Source: CAZCAC01 sp964496575 (GTDB taxonomy: Bacteria > Planctomycetota > UBA1135 > GCA-002686595). From it: a stretch of 64,000 nucleotides of DNA. The DNA lies in NCBI GenBank assembly GCA_964496575.1, contig CAZCAC010000016.1:1-64000 (forward strand), read 5' to 3'. Each line of letters starts with the position of its first letter. Position 1 is the first letter of the stretch. This document shows, one piece after another, positions 44,801 to 52,865 of the stretch. A model generated the notes under the pieces. The model searched no databases, was not told the DNA's origin, and worked only from the letters and a program-made list of their open reading frames with translations. The position numbers and the translations under genes were made by a program.

Positions 44801-45059
44801 GGCGGCGACGCTGGTCGTCGCCTTCGGGGACTGGCCGGGCGACAGGTACGGGGAGATTACGCTGCGCCGCGAAGGCGAGCCGGTGCAACGTCACGCCAAC
44901 ATGCTGGTTGAAGGCGGACCTCGCGAGCTCGAGCTCGTCCTCCGCCCGGGCCGGGTCGAGTACGAGGTGACCCTGACGGACTTCGAGGGCACGGAGGCGG
45001 TCACCGGGACGGTCGAGCTGAAGGCGGGCGAGGTGTCGCGGATCGACTGCGAGTGGTGA
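41811..45059 (+). CDS. ECF sigma factor fused through a membrane helix to carboxypeptidase-regulatory-like domains
   Basis: A 1082-aa protein. Residues about 10-95 are sigma region 2 (RRFRERGDVDALGRAFDSVAP; EAEAEDAVQASFLTVLE) and about 115-172 are region 4 with the helix-turn-helix GLSSAEIAAATGLSPGNARVRL. After an Ala-rich linker a hydrophobic helix (about 234-253, RLVLVSLAAVMFLVGGAWL) is predicted to cross the membrane. The remaining about 800 residues form repeated beta sandwiches (GRVTDLQAPTRMIPGARVW, GRVVNTTGEPLAGARVELE, SGRVVDRMGRGVEGAGIW). This places a promoter-recognition domain inside and a sensory or adhesive region outside in one chain. AAGGAG precedes the ATG. No separate anti-sigma gene is adjacent. 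Confidence 0.85.
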   Translation: MGDRHIDSLFRRFRERGDVDALGRAFDSVAPELLRVARHLCRSEAEAEDAVQASFLTVLERVADFDAERRLLPWMLGILANHARELYRGAVRVPDTDRLTERRVPDPAEVAGDREFAGAVERAVTEVPASYREVVRLYLAGGLSSAEIAAATGLSPGNARVRLHRGLARLRKLLAVGFAAGAAGRSAGAEAAARGLAALRGEILASARRVAATLPSSSSALVPTSFLGGFLVSQRLVLVSLAAVMFLVGGAWLIDDLELFRGSNTQEKPIEAARIGQPSPVAEATARSEEPATAPKRRSLDPISPTVRFTGRVTDLQAPTRMIPGARVWTTPIGGAARVLRDETDESGDFSFDATPEEEATIFIEAEGFAPFRAPASEQAIRRYRESHGRQVLDGGRRISIGIVELVRGVEVGGTVRFADGRPAVGAELYLFWHGQSVEALLPMSEGPVGTTGAGGRIELDGRIPVQTRAGEGSSLLVAIAEGRMGWTPFAALDGRDAIDGLELVIRDGRPLRVRVTDASERPIAGARVTCERVDAGLVTPFRRDRSFHHSAMPAAVERFFVGETGADGELLFPQLPASDRDGTDGVPSPRYHVFAEAKGFAGYSLLVVPSLPSGDPVEEVHFRLIEPDPRWLAGRVVNTTGEPLAGARVELEPTGHAVRTDAKGSWTIEVPVDLPADAQLKLVASAEGYVSWARSVQPPPRRTNRVEVDDLVLGRPTRISGRVVDRMGRGVEGAGIWFTSSRGGWRSGYPTTRSEADGTFVNEDLPEGEWELVVWDVLGVDSGSLHLSEEVRAVSGAEDVLLVVDLGDRAEGRLVAELVDADSGVPLDALSAGLHLPDREPGRKVPQARISAGRVAAEKLEPGRYQLWVRIQDHALAMTSFEIAAGGSEVHLRVPVGRPGGLRGTIVPNEGRDLSSARLVAVFLTEIGPMDPRRLHPGLSPQLGIGSADESGNFALQDLSPGRWRIEARWRDEVSESVEVEVFSHQESEARLTLRPAATLVVAFGDWPGDRYGEITLRREGEPVQRHANMLVEGGPRELELVLRPGRVEYEVTLTDFEGTEAVTGTVELKAGEVSRIDCEW

Positions 45060-45124
45060 GGTGCGGTTTCGGGCGGGATCCGGCTGAGGTGGTGACTCCT
45101 GCCGATTCCACCTCCTCGAGCCTC

Positions 45125-45652
45125 ATGCCCCGCGAAGTCACCTTCTCCACGACCCCCCTCCGCAGCGACCGCGTCTACCACGTGACCGAGGACGACCTCC
45201 GGGTCGTGCTCGGCCGCCTGCCCGAGGAGGTGAAGGGCCGCCTGCGCAGCGTCCACCTCAACGACCTGAGCCGGGGCGCGAGGCGCCTCGGCTACGCTGA
45301 CCGCGGCCGGCGGGAGGTCACCCTCTGCGCGCTGCCGCCCCGGATCAGCCTCACCCGCTTCCTCGGCAAGGGCCAGTCACCGAGGCAGTTCGGCGCGCGC
45401 CGGGGCACGCAATGGCCGGAGCTGGCGATCCGCCGCTACCTCCTCTACGGCGCCTTCCTGCACCAGCTCGGCCACCTGCTGGAGGTCGACGAGGAGGCGA
45501 GGTCGAACCGCCGCAGGTTCGCCGCGGACACGCTGGCCGACGAGTTCGCGACGATGTGGCGCAAGCACCTCTGGTCGCAACCTTTCGAGCACGACGACCC
45601 GGCGCACTCCGGGCCGGGCGAGGAGGAGCTGGCGGCGCTGGAGGACGGGTAG
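45125..45652 (+). CDS. Hypothetical protein with HQLGH motif
   Basis: A 175-aa protein I do not recognise. ATG 45125 is taken because residues upstream of it look like translated leader. A central helix reads AFLHQLGHLLEVDEE, a HExxH-like zinc motif with Gln in place of the catalytic Glu, followed by a conserved-looking helical tail (RRFAADTLADEFATMWRKHLW). Downstream HDD and E residues could supply a third ligand. It follows the sigma-factor fusion by 65 bp in the same direction and ends 2 bp from the convergent nuclease gene, so it is either the partner of the sigma factor or an unrelated neighbour of the defence locus. Confidence 0.55.
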   Translation: MPREVTFSTTPLRSDRVYHVTEDDLRVVLGRLPEEVKGRLRSVHLNDLSRGARRLGYADRGRREVTLCALPPRISLTRFLGKGQSPRQFGARRGTQWPELAIRRYLLYGAFLHQLGHLLEVDEEARSNRRRFAADTLADEFATMWRKHLWSQPFEHDDPAHSGPGEEELAALEDG

Positions 45653-45654
45653 GT

Positions 45655-47268
45655 TCAGCCGGCGGCTCCGGCCAGGAGCTGGCGGACGACCGCGCGGGCA
45701 CGCTCCTCGTCCCCCGGCGAGAAGGGAACGGCGCCGACTCCCTCGACCGGCGACGGCAGCTGGTCGAGGGACTCGGGGGCCGACCCGGCGAGACCGAAGA
45801 AGCGCTCGTGGGTTCCCGGGTAGAGAACCCAGGCCGACCGCACGGGGAGCAGGGCGTCGCGGTACGCGTGCATCTTGTGCAGGTCCTGGTGGAGGTAGCT
45901 CGCGGGATCCGGCTCGAGGTCAGCGGAATCCCGCCCGGCCCCGCTCTTCCGCTGGAGCCGGAACTTCGCGTCGAGCACGTGCAATCCGCGGCTGGGTCCG
46001 GCGGGCACGTCCAGCACGATGTCGGGGCGGAGCGGCACCGAGTAGCTGCGCCGTCCGGGGCCCCTGCTCCGGGAGAAGCGCAGGTTGTACGAGCAGGTGA
46101 CCGCGCCGGGCCAGGTGACGCGGAAATCGTACGCCGGCCCGATCTTCGTGTCGTCGACGCGGTGCCGGCTGGCGCGAAGGGGTCGCGCGCCCAGCTCCTT
46201 CGTGACCAGCTCGGTGAGCCGGTAGTAGCACCAGAGCTCGTACAGCTCGGCGATGTCCTTGGCCTCGAGCCAGTCGAAGAGCCTCGCCACGTCCAGTGGA
46301 ATCTCCGGCGTCGCCCGCAGCCGCAGGTAGTGCCGGAAGACCTCGCGATAGCCCCGCCGCCGGTGCAGCACCGTCGAGCCCGCCGGCAGCTGGGTCATCC
46401 GCCCCACCGAGTCCCAGAGCGGTGAGGCGACGTAGAGGCCGAGGCGCTTGCGCATGGACCGGCACTGCTCGGCGACCGAACGCCAGAGGCTCCCCTCCTT
46501 GCTCCGGTGTCGGGCCAGGGCGTGGACGCGATCGAGGACGCCGTCGCAGAGCTCCAGGAAGTGCCTCGTGAAGCGGTTCTCCGCGGTGTCGAAGGAGCGC
46601 TCCGCGCGGACCTCGTCCACCTCGTCGGGGAGGTGTCCTCGCAGCGCCCGGGCGAGGGGCAGCGCGGAGTACGCCGGCGGAGTCCGGGTCAGCGGCTCGC
46701 AGCCGGCGGCGAGCCGGACCAGGTAGACGGAGTCGGTGCGACCGGCGAGCGCGAGATCGCGCCGACGTCGCGTCTGCCTCATCCGGTAGTGCGGTTCGCG
46801 GACGATCGCCTCCAGCGAGGGCAGGAGCCGGACCTCGCGAGGCGCTTGGTCGGAGAGAACGTGCCGGAGGTAGGCGAAGGCGTGGTAGAGCACGTCCTCG
46901 TGGTGACGGATCCGCTGGTCGAAGGGGATCCGGGCGACGTCGCCGGCGGCGAAGGGCAGCGCCGCGAGGGCGCGGGTGAGCTCGGCGAGCATTCGCTCGT
47001 AGTCGGTCCGGGACCACTTGCCGGAGACGATCTCGACGGCGCCGACCTCCGGGATCGCGAAGGAGCCGACGAGGTTGCCGAAGTCGAGCAGGAGGCTGCC
47101 GCCGACCGGTTTCGCGACGCCTCGCGGCAGGTGGTGCCGCACCACGGCGAGGGTCTCGGCGGGGCCCTCGAGGACCCACGTCACCTCTCCCTGCAGGAGG
47201 ACCCGATCCTCGCGAAGGTCGGGTTCGGACTGCCCCGTGTGCGGGGAGAAGGAGAGCTCCGAGATCAC
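45655..47268 (-). CDS. DUF2357/PD-(D/E)XK nuclease, McrC-like defence effector
   Basis: A 537-aa protein of the COG1700 class, the nuclease partner of certain McrB GTPases. The PD-(D/E)XK core is near residues 415-440: RPDIVLD, a short insertion, then LDAKFR, followed by DLHKMHAYRDAL typical of the family. The N-terminal part (about 1-250) is the DUF2357-type adaptor region. The GTG at 47268 is chosen because it lies 7 bases after the McrB stop and no later good start precedes the first conserved strand (VISELSFSP). The pair is thus coupled. Expected role: DNA cleavage triggered by the GTPase on modified or invading DNA. Confidence 0.75.
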   Translation of the reverse strand: MISELSFSPHTGQSEPDLREDRVLLQGEVTWVLEGPAETLAVVRHHLPRGVAKPVGGSLLLDFGNLVGSFAIPEVGAVEIVSGKWSRTDYERMLAELTRALAALPFAAGDVARIPFDQRIRHHEDVLYHAFAYLRHVLSDQAPREVRLLPSLEAIVREPHYRMRQTRRRRDLALAGRTDSVYLVRLAAGCEPLTRTPPAYSALPLARALRGHLPDEVDEVRAERSFDTAENRFTRHFLELCDGVLDRVHALARHRSKEGSLWRSVAEQCRSMRKRLGLYVASPLWDSVGRMTQLPAGSTVLHRRRGYREVFRHYLRLRATPEIPLDVARLFDWLEAKDIAELYELWCYYRLTELVTKELGARPLRASRHRVDDTKIGPAYDFRVTWPGAVTCSYNLRFSRSRGPGRRSYSVPLRPDIVLDVPAGPSRGLHVLDAKFRLQRKSGAGRDSADLEPDPASYLHQDLHKMHAYRDALLPVRSAWVLYPGTHERFFGLAGSAPESLDQLPSPVEGVGAVPFSPGDEERARAVVRQLLAGAAG

Positions 47269-47275
47269 GGCGGGC

Positions 47276-49906
47276 TCACTCGATGAAGGAGGTGAATCCC
47301 TGCTGCTCCAGGCGTCGCGCCATGCGCCACAGCTTCGCGGCCAGGCGGGGGAAGCGTGGTGCGCTCGGCGAATCGTTGTCGCCGGCGGGCTCGAGCCGGC
47401 CTCCGGCCGGCCTCCAGGAGGAGCGCAGCACGGCTTCCTCGCCACCGCTCCGGTCTTCGCCGGTGATGGCGAAGGCGAAGAGACGATCGAGCAGCTCCTC
47501 GAGCTCCTGCTGGGTTCCGTGCAACTTGGGCAGGACCTTCTGCAGGAGCGCGAGGTCCAGCGCGACGCGGACGGCCTCGGAGCCCTCGGTGCACTGCTCC
47601 CTGGCGAGCCAGACGTAGCGTGCGATCTCGTTGGCGACGCGGTAGCCGAAGTGCCGGTTCTCTCCGGCGAGGATGTCGTTGATGGCCTGCACCGCCTCCC
47701 GGGGCTCGGGTCCCAGCTGGCAGAAGCGATCCCAGTCAGGGGGGCCGGGGTTCTCTTCGACCGACAACGAGCCAGTGAAGCGCACCAGCGACAGTGGCGA
47801 GCTCGGATCCGGGTCCTGCTCGACGTCGGGAACCGCCGCGGCGGCGTAGGCGTGCAGGTCGACCTCGTTGAACTCCAGGGTGAAGGCGCGGTCGAGGACC
47901 TTGGGGCTGAAGAGATAGGTCGTCTCGTCGACGTTGACCGTGCCGACGAACAGGAGGTTCGGTGGAACGCGCAGCTCGCGCGGAACGGCGACGCCGGTCT
48001 CCGTCTCACCCTCCTCGATCGCCGCGTCGCGGTGCAGGTCGATCGCCTCCCCGGACTCCATGGCGGAGAGGAAGTCGGAGAAGTAGTGCTCCACCCGCGC
48101 CAGATTCATCTCGTCGAGGATGGCGAAGAAGGGGCGCGGAGGACGATTCTCCCGCTCGGCGAGACGGCACTCCTCGGTCGCGTCGAGCAAGAGCTCCAGG
48201 AAAGGGGTCGTGACGTACTGGTCCAGGAGTGGGTTGTGGTAGCCGAGCAGGCCGCGGTTGTCGGTCCAGTCGGGGCGGACGGCGATGACGCGGTAGGATT
48301 CGGCGGTGCTGGGAGTGGCGACCTTGCTCGGGTCGATTCGGAGGATCGGCATGGTGGAGCTCTGATCCTCCACCACCGTCAGGTTCACGACGTCTCCCTC
48401 GGCGAACTCATCCAGGAACCACTCCTTCACCCGGCCGCTGAAATTCGTGACCAGGAGATTCGTTCCAGGCTTGTGCCATCCATTCTGCTGATGGTGGCTG
48501 CCGTCGGGGAGCTCCACCGTCAGCCGATCGAAACGGGCGTCGTCCACCACGGAGAGGAACTCGGTGGCGAGGGCCGCCGGAATGACGATGCGCTTGTGGT
48601 TGAGCATGTACGGTCGCACGGGGATCGGAGTACCCTCCTCACCTCCGGCTGTACTTCCGGAGTCGTCGAGAGAGGTGTCCTGCAAGGCTCGCGCCACCTC
48701 CAGGGCGAGCCGGGTCTTCCCCGTCCCCGAGATCCCGGTGAGGATCACGAAACGCTTCACCTGCAACGAGAGCAGGAAGTTCGCGACCACCTCCTCGGGG
48801 AAGAAGAGACGCTGGTCTTCGAGCGCGGAGAGGATCTCCTCGAAGTCGAGAATGGGGCTCGTCGTCGGGTCACCTCCTTTTTTAATCACGGGAGAGGGTT
48901 TCGATCCGGGGCCGATCTCGGGTGCTCCCTCGAATTCCAGGAGATCGGCACGCTTCAGCTTGATCAAGGTTCGGCGCCAGCCCAGCCGGTTGACGCGACG
49001 CCTCGTGGGATCGTCCCACCGAACGGCGATCCGGTGTGGATGCCGCTGGTCCCAGGTCGAATCACCACGACCATCGATGTGCTCGTAGGGACCAACCACG
49101 GTGCCAATACCCAGCACCTCGGTGGTGCCGGCGTTGGCCACGACGCGGTCTCCGGGTCGGAAGTTCCGGAACTTCCAGACCTGCTCGAGCTTTCTGACCG
49201 TGAATCCTGAGTTCTCTTTCAGCGCGATCGCCATTCGCTGCTCAAACTCCTCGCGACTGACGTTGGCAAGGTCACCGAGCGCACCCCAGCCGATGCTGAT
49301 GACACCGTGCTCACGCCACTGCTCCCAGTACCGGGCGCCACCTCCCGGAGAGATCTTCCAGTACCTCGTCTTGCGGACGGGGCCCACCGTTTCATGGGCT
49401 TCTCCAAGGCTGGTGGCGTCAGTTTCGACTCCGATGGCCTCCTCGGCGCGAGTGCGGGCGATCACGATCCTGTTCACCACCGAGAGGAACTCGGCCACGG
49501 CGGCCCGATCGCGCGGGAGCGGCACGCGCACCTGCTCGCCCCCCATGATCTCGGCGAACCGCTCCTTGCGCAGGAGATTTCGGTCGTCCCGCTTGACGGG
49601 TCGGTAGCGCCAGACGAGAGCATCTCCATCGGTTTCGCAAGCCTCGATGAGGGATGTTTCCTTCTTCTCGGGGAACACGACCAGGTAGTACTCCCCGGGC
49701 CGGTTGTCGGGATTGAACTCGCAGAGGACCAGCCAGATCGCGCCGGGCCCCGAAGGCGTTCGAAACAGCCCCAGGTTCAGGCGGTTGTTGACGAAGGCGT
49801 GGAAGTCGGACAGGGTCTCCGCCCCGTGAAACTCCAGCTCGGAATCCGTCTGCCCCGCGGCTTCGACCAGGAGCCTGGCCAGCTCCCGGGCACGTTGCTC
49901 TTCCAT
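47276..49906 (-). CDS. mcrB: McrB-family AAA+ GTPase with EVE-like reader domain
   Basis: An 876-aa motor of an McrBC-type defence system. Residues about 1-165 form an N-terminal DUF3578-like region. About 180-305 is an EVE/PUA-like base reader (RYWKISPGGGARYWEQW, GVISIGWGALGDL). The GTPase has GISGTGKT (about 392-398), RPDWTDNRGLLGYHNPL, Walker B FAILDEMNLARVEHYF (about 593-608) and the McrB signature GTVNVDETT. Between the Walker A helix and RPDWTD lie about 120 extra residues (about 415-535). ATG 49906 has GAGGAG 5 bases upstream. Likely senses modified cytosine or similar marks and directs the adjacent nuclease. Confidence 0.85.
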   Translation of the reverse strand: MEEQRARELARLLVEAAGQTDSELEFHGAETLSDFHAFVNNRLNLGLFRTPSGPGAIWLVLCEFNPDNRPGEYYLVVFPEKKETSLIEACETDGDALVWRYRPVKRDDRNLLRKERFAEIMGGEQVRVPLPRDRAAVAEFLSVVNRIVIARTRAEEAIGVETDATSLGEAHETVGPVRKTRYWKISPGGGARYWEQWREHGVISIGWGALGDLANVSREEFEQRMAIALKENSGFTVRKLEQVWKFRNFRPGDRVVANAGTTEVLGIGTVVGPYEHIDGRGDSTWDQRHPHRIAVRWDDPTRRRVNRLGWRRTLIKLKRADLLEFEGAPEIGPGSKPSPVIKKGGDPTTSPILDFEEILSALEDQRLFFPEEVVANFLLSLQVKRFVILTGISGTGKTRLALEVARALQDTSLDDSGSTAGGEEGTPIPVRPYMLNHKRIVIPAALATEFLSVVDDARFDRLTVELPDGSHHQQNGWHKPGTNLLVTNFSGRVKEWFLDEFAEGDVVNLTVVEDQSSTMPILRIDPSKVATPSTAESYRVIAVRPDWTDNRGLLGYHNPLLDQYVTTPFLELLLDATEECRLAERENRPPRPFFAILDEMNLARVEHYFSDFLSAMESGEAIDLHRDAAIEEGETETGVAVPRELRVPPNLLFVGTVNVDETTYLFSPKVLDRAFTLEFNEVDLHAYAAAAVPDVEQDPDPSSPLSLVRFTGSLSVEENPGPPDWDRFCQLGPEPREAVQAINDILAGENRHFGYRVANEIARYVWLAREQCTEGSEAVRVALDLALLQKVLPKLHGTQQELEELLDRLFAFAITGEDRSGGEEAVLRSSWRPAGGRLEPAGDNDSPSAPRFPRLAAKLWRMARRLEQQGFTSFIE

Positions 49907-50091
49907 GCGCACTCCTCTCGGCGAGGTCCGCGAGCACCCGCCGCACCCTCGCGCCGAGGCCAGAGTCTAGCCGGTGGCGCACCGATCCCCCAGGAACGGC
50001 CGCCCGCGTGGTCCCTCCAGGCGGGTTCCTCGCCGTGAGCTGCCGCCGGCACGCTATCCTGAACCACCACCGGATTCGAAGGAGCCTCGTC

Positions 50092-51075
50092 ATGATCATG
50101 CTGCACCCGAACTTGCGCCGCCTCGCCCTGCTCCTCTGCCTCGGCGTCCCCGCGGCGTGTTGCCAGGAGGCTCCGGTCGAGCCCGTCGCGGTCGAGACAC
50201 CCGCCCCGGTCGTCGACCCCGTCGCCGAGCTCGAGCGGCACGTGCGCGCCCTCGTCGAGGTCGAGCCGGCGCGCGACGCAGGGCATCCCGAGGTCCTGAT
50301 GGAGGTCGCGGGCTACATCGGAGCTGAGCTCTCGGCGTTCGGCGGGGAGCTCGTGACGAGCGACTTCGAGGTCGACGGCAGGACCTACCGCAACGTCAGC
50401 GTCCTGCTGGGACCCGACACGAATACGCGCGTGGTGGTCGGCGCGCACTACGACGTCGCCGGCGAACTGCCCGGCGCCGACGACAACGCCAGCGCGGTCG
50501 CCGCGCTGATCGGGCTCGCGCGGGAGCTGGAGGGAATCGAGCTCGGGAGCCGCGTCGAGCTCGTCTCCTGGCCGCTCGAGGAGCCGCCCTACTTCGGCAC
50601 CGAGGAGATGGGCAGCGCCTTCCACGCCGCCGACCTCGAGGAGGCCGACGTCGAGGTCACCGCGATGATCTCGCTGGAGATGGTCGGCTACTTCTCCGAC
50701 GAGCCCGATTCACAGCACTTCCCCGACGAACGGCTGAAGGCGCTGGCGCCGAGCACCGGCAACTTCATCGCCGTCGTCGGCCGCATCGAGGACGGGCCGC
50801 TCATCGCAGCGATCAAGGAGGCGATGACGAGCGCCTCGGAGCTGCCCGTGGTCGGCCTGCCGCTCCCCGTCATCGTGCCCGGCGTCGACTTCTCCGACCA
50901 CCGCAACTACTGGGCGAACGACTACGACGCGGTGATGATCACCGACACCGCCTTCTACCGGAATCCCAACTACCACGAGGCGAGCGATCTGCCGGAGACG
51001 CTCGACTACGCGCGGATGAACGAGGTGGTCAAGGGTGTACGGGCGGCGGTGATCGAGCTGGCGGCGGTGGAGTGA
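50092..51075 (+). CDS. M28 family zinc peptidase, lipoprotein-like
   Basis: A 327-aa exported aminopeptidase-type enzyme. ATG 50092 with AAGGAG upstream gives a short hydrophobic signal ending PAACC, which fits a lipoprotein. Zinc and catalytic residues of clan MH are visible: VVGAHYDV (His), GADDNASAVAAL (bridging Asp), SWPLEEPPYFG (catalytic Glu and ligand), and PNYHEASD (C-terminal His). The preceding DFEVDGRTYRNVSVLLG is the usual lead-in strand. It would remove N-terminal residues from peptides outside the cytoplasm, consistent with the POT transporter and the S9 peptidase elsewhere in the window. Confidence 0.87.
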   Translation: MIMLHPNLRRLALLLCLGVPAACCQEAPVEPVAVETPAPVVDPVAELERHVRALVEVEPARDAGHPEVLMEVAGYIGAELSAFGGELVTSDFEVDGRTYRNVSVLLGPDTNTRVVVGAHYDVAGELPGADDNASAVAALIGLARELEGIELGSRVELVSWPLEEPPYFGTEEMGSAFHAADLEEADVEVTAMISLEMVGYFSDEPDSQHFPDERLKALAPSTGNFIAVVGRIEDGPLIAAIKEAMTSASELPVVGLPLPVIVPGVDFSDHRNYWANDYDAVMITDTAFYRNPNYHEASDLPETLDYARMNEVVKGVRAAVIELAAVE

Positions 51076-51097
51076 GCTCGCGGGCCTCCGCACCGGA

Positions 51098-52765
51098 TCA
51101 GAAGCTCAGTTCGATCCGTTCCGGTCCCGAGCCGACGTACAGCGGCTCGCGGTGCACCACCTCGTCGTCGTACGAGACGACCAGCTCGTAGGTCCCGGGC
51201 ACGAGGCGCAGCCAGGCCTCCCGATCCGGTCTGGCGAGCGTGGTCTTGCCCACCACCAGGCCGGAATCGGCGTGCGCCTCGATCAGCAGCCGATCCGACT
51301 CGACCTCCGGCAAGACCAGCGCAACGACGCTCGACCGCCTCAGGACGAGCTCGATTCCTTCCACCGTCCCCTGCGTCGCATCGACGCGTTGGGGAGCGGC
51401 GACCCAGTCCTCTGGCGGGGCGTCCTGCTCCTCGGGCAGCCGCGGAGCCGTGATCACATAGAACCCCGGCGCGAGCTTGGGGATCGAGAAGAGGCCGCTC
51501 TTCCGGCTGCGGGAGTGGTACCAGCGCTCCCACGCCACCTCGCCCGTCGCCGGACCGAGCCTCCCCCAGTGGAGCTGCACCTCGGCCGGCTCGCCGGTCG
51601 AGCGCGTGACCTTCCCGCGCAGGCGAACCGGCGGCGGGACGGGAACGTCCCCGAGCTCGAGGCGTTCTCCCGGAGTGAGCTCCAGGGGAATCCTCACATC
51701 GGCCCGTTCCGGAAAGCTCGCGACCAACCAGCCACTCGACGGCGAGACCCGCTCGAAGAACAGGGTCCCGTCCGACCCGACCTCGATCGGAAAGTGCCCG
51801 GTGCCCGGACCTTCGATCCAGGCCCTGCCGGCCAGCGGCTGACCGGTCTCCGCCGCGACGAGTCTCGCGTCGATCTCGCACACGATGGCCTGTAGCTCCT
51901 CGAGCTCGACGACGAAGGTCACCTTGCGGATCGCGCGATCGAAGGGCTGCTTGCGCAGCACCTTCCCACCCGCCACCAGATTGACCCAGCCGGGACCGGG
52001 CTCGAGAAGCTCGATGAAGCCGAAGATCGTCGGTCGATCCTCGTACGCGCGCAGGCCGAAACAGTCGAAGTACTTGCCGATGCCCTGGCGGACCGAGCGA
52101 TGGGGTGCCAGCCGATACGCCTCGCCGGGCTCCTCGCGCGTGGCCACCGGCAGGAGATTCAGGAGCACGGGGTCCAGCCCGACCTGGGCGGCCAGCTCCA
52201 GGACGGGCTGGCCCTGCTCGGTGACCAGGTGTACGAAGATCCGCTGCTCGCGATCGAGCTGGAAGTCGTGGCGGACGAGCGGCTCCGCTCCGGTGATCTC
52301 GAGCTGGACGTCGCCGGAGAGGTACCCGTCGGGGTGAGCCCGGAGCCGGCGCGTGCCGGGAGCCACGGGGCTGATGTGATAGGCCCCCTTCTCGTCGGTG
52401 TGCACCTCCAGCCCTCGCTCGCCTTCATCCGGCTTCACCGTGATCGGCGCCTCCGCGATCGGGCTGCCGGCTTCGTCGGTGACCGTGCCGTGGATGAAGA
52501 CCTCGTCGTGGTGCTCCGCGGGAACCGGATCCTCCGAATCATCGGATACCGACACGCGGGGCGCGGTTTCGTCTTCCGCGTCTACCGGCTCGGGGGGCGG
52601 CAAGGGTCCGGCGACCGGTGAGGCGGTCGAAGGTTCCGACGTCGTCGGCTCCAGACCCGCCGGCTCGCCAGCTCCCCTTTCTGGCGAGGTCAGGCCTACC
52701 ACGAGGTAACCGGCGACCAGCACGAGAACCGCGCCTCCGGTGAAGAGCACTCCGGACCTTTTCAT
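51098..52765 (-). CDS. Membrane-anchored beta-domain protein, family member 1
   Basis: A 555-aa protein with an N-terminal anchor (MKRSGVLFTGGAVLVLVAGY), a Pro/Glu-rich linker to about residue 85, then a CarboxypepD_reg unit (about 89-165, VFIHGTVTDEAGSPIAEAPI). Further beta units follow, including LVAAETGQPLAGRAWIEGPG and RLRGKVTRSTGEPAEVQLHW, and it ends VGSGPERIELSF. Function unknown. It is divergent from a UPF0158 gene 100 bp away; the same pair is repeated immediately downstream, and a third anchored copy lies at 59815-61485. Confidence 0.7.
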   Translation of the reverse strand: MKRSGVLFTGGAVLVLVAGYLVVGLTSPERGAGEPAGLEPTTSEPSTASPVAGPLPPPEPVDAEDETAPRVSVSDDSEDPVPAEHHDEVFIHGTVTDEAGSPIAEAPITVKPDEGERGLEVHTDEKGAYHISPVAPGTRRLRAHPDGYLSGDVQLEITGAEPLVRHDFQLDREQRIFVHLVTEQGQPVLELAAQVGLDPVLLNLLPVATREEPGEAYRLAPHRSVRQGIGKYFDCFGLRAYEDRPTIFGFIELLEPGPGWVNLVAGGKVLRKQPFDRAIRKVTFVVELEELQAIVCEIDARLVAAETGQPLAGRAWIEGPGTGHFPIEVGSDGTLFFERVSPSSGWLVASFPERADVRIPLELTPGERLELGDVPVPPPVRLRGKVTRSTGEPAEVQLHWGRLGPATGEVAWERWYHSRSRKSGLFSIPKLAPGFYVITAPRLPEEQDAPPEDWVAAPQRVDATQGTVEGIELVLRRSSVVALVLPEVESDRLLIEAHADSGLVVGKTTLARPDREAWLRLVPGTYELVVSYDDEVVHREPLYVGSGPERIELSF

Positions 52766-52865
52766 CGAGTACCTGTCCCTGTACGGGGCACGGGAAATCG
52801 ATCCCCGTACCGCACCGATGAGTGTACTCTCCTCGGGAGAACGCGACGACCAAGGGGAGGTAGCG

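Noticed and set aside
52740..52865. An upstream extension of the first UPF0158 protein
   Set aside because: It would overlap the start of the divergent anchored gene, and the ATG at 52866 has a strong ribosome site and the family N-terminus.
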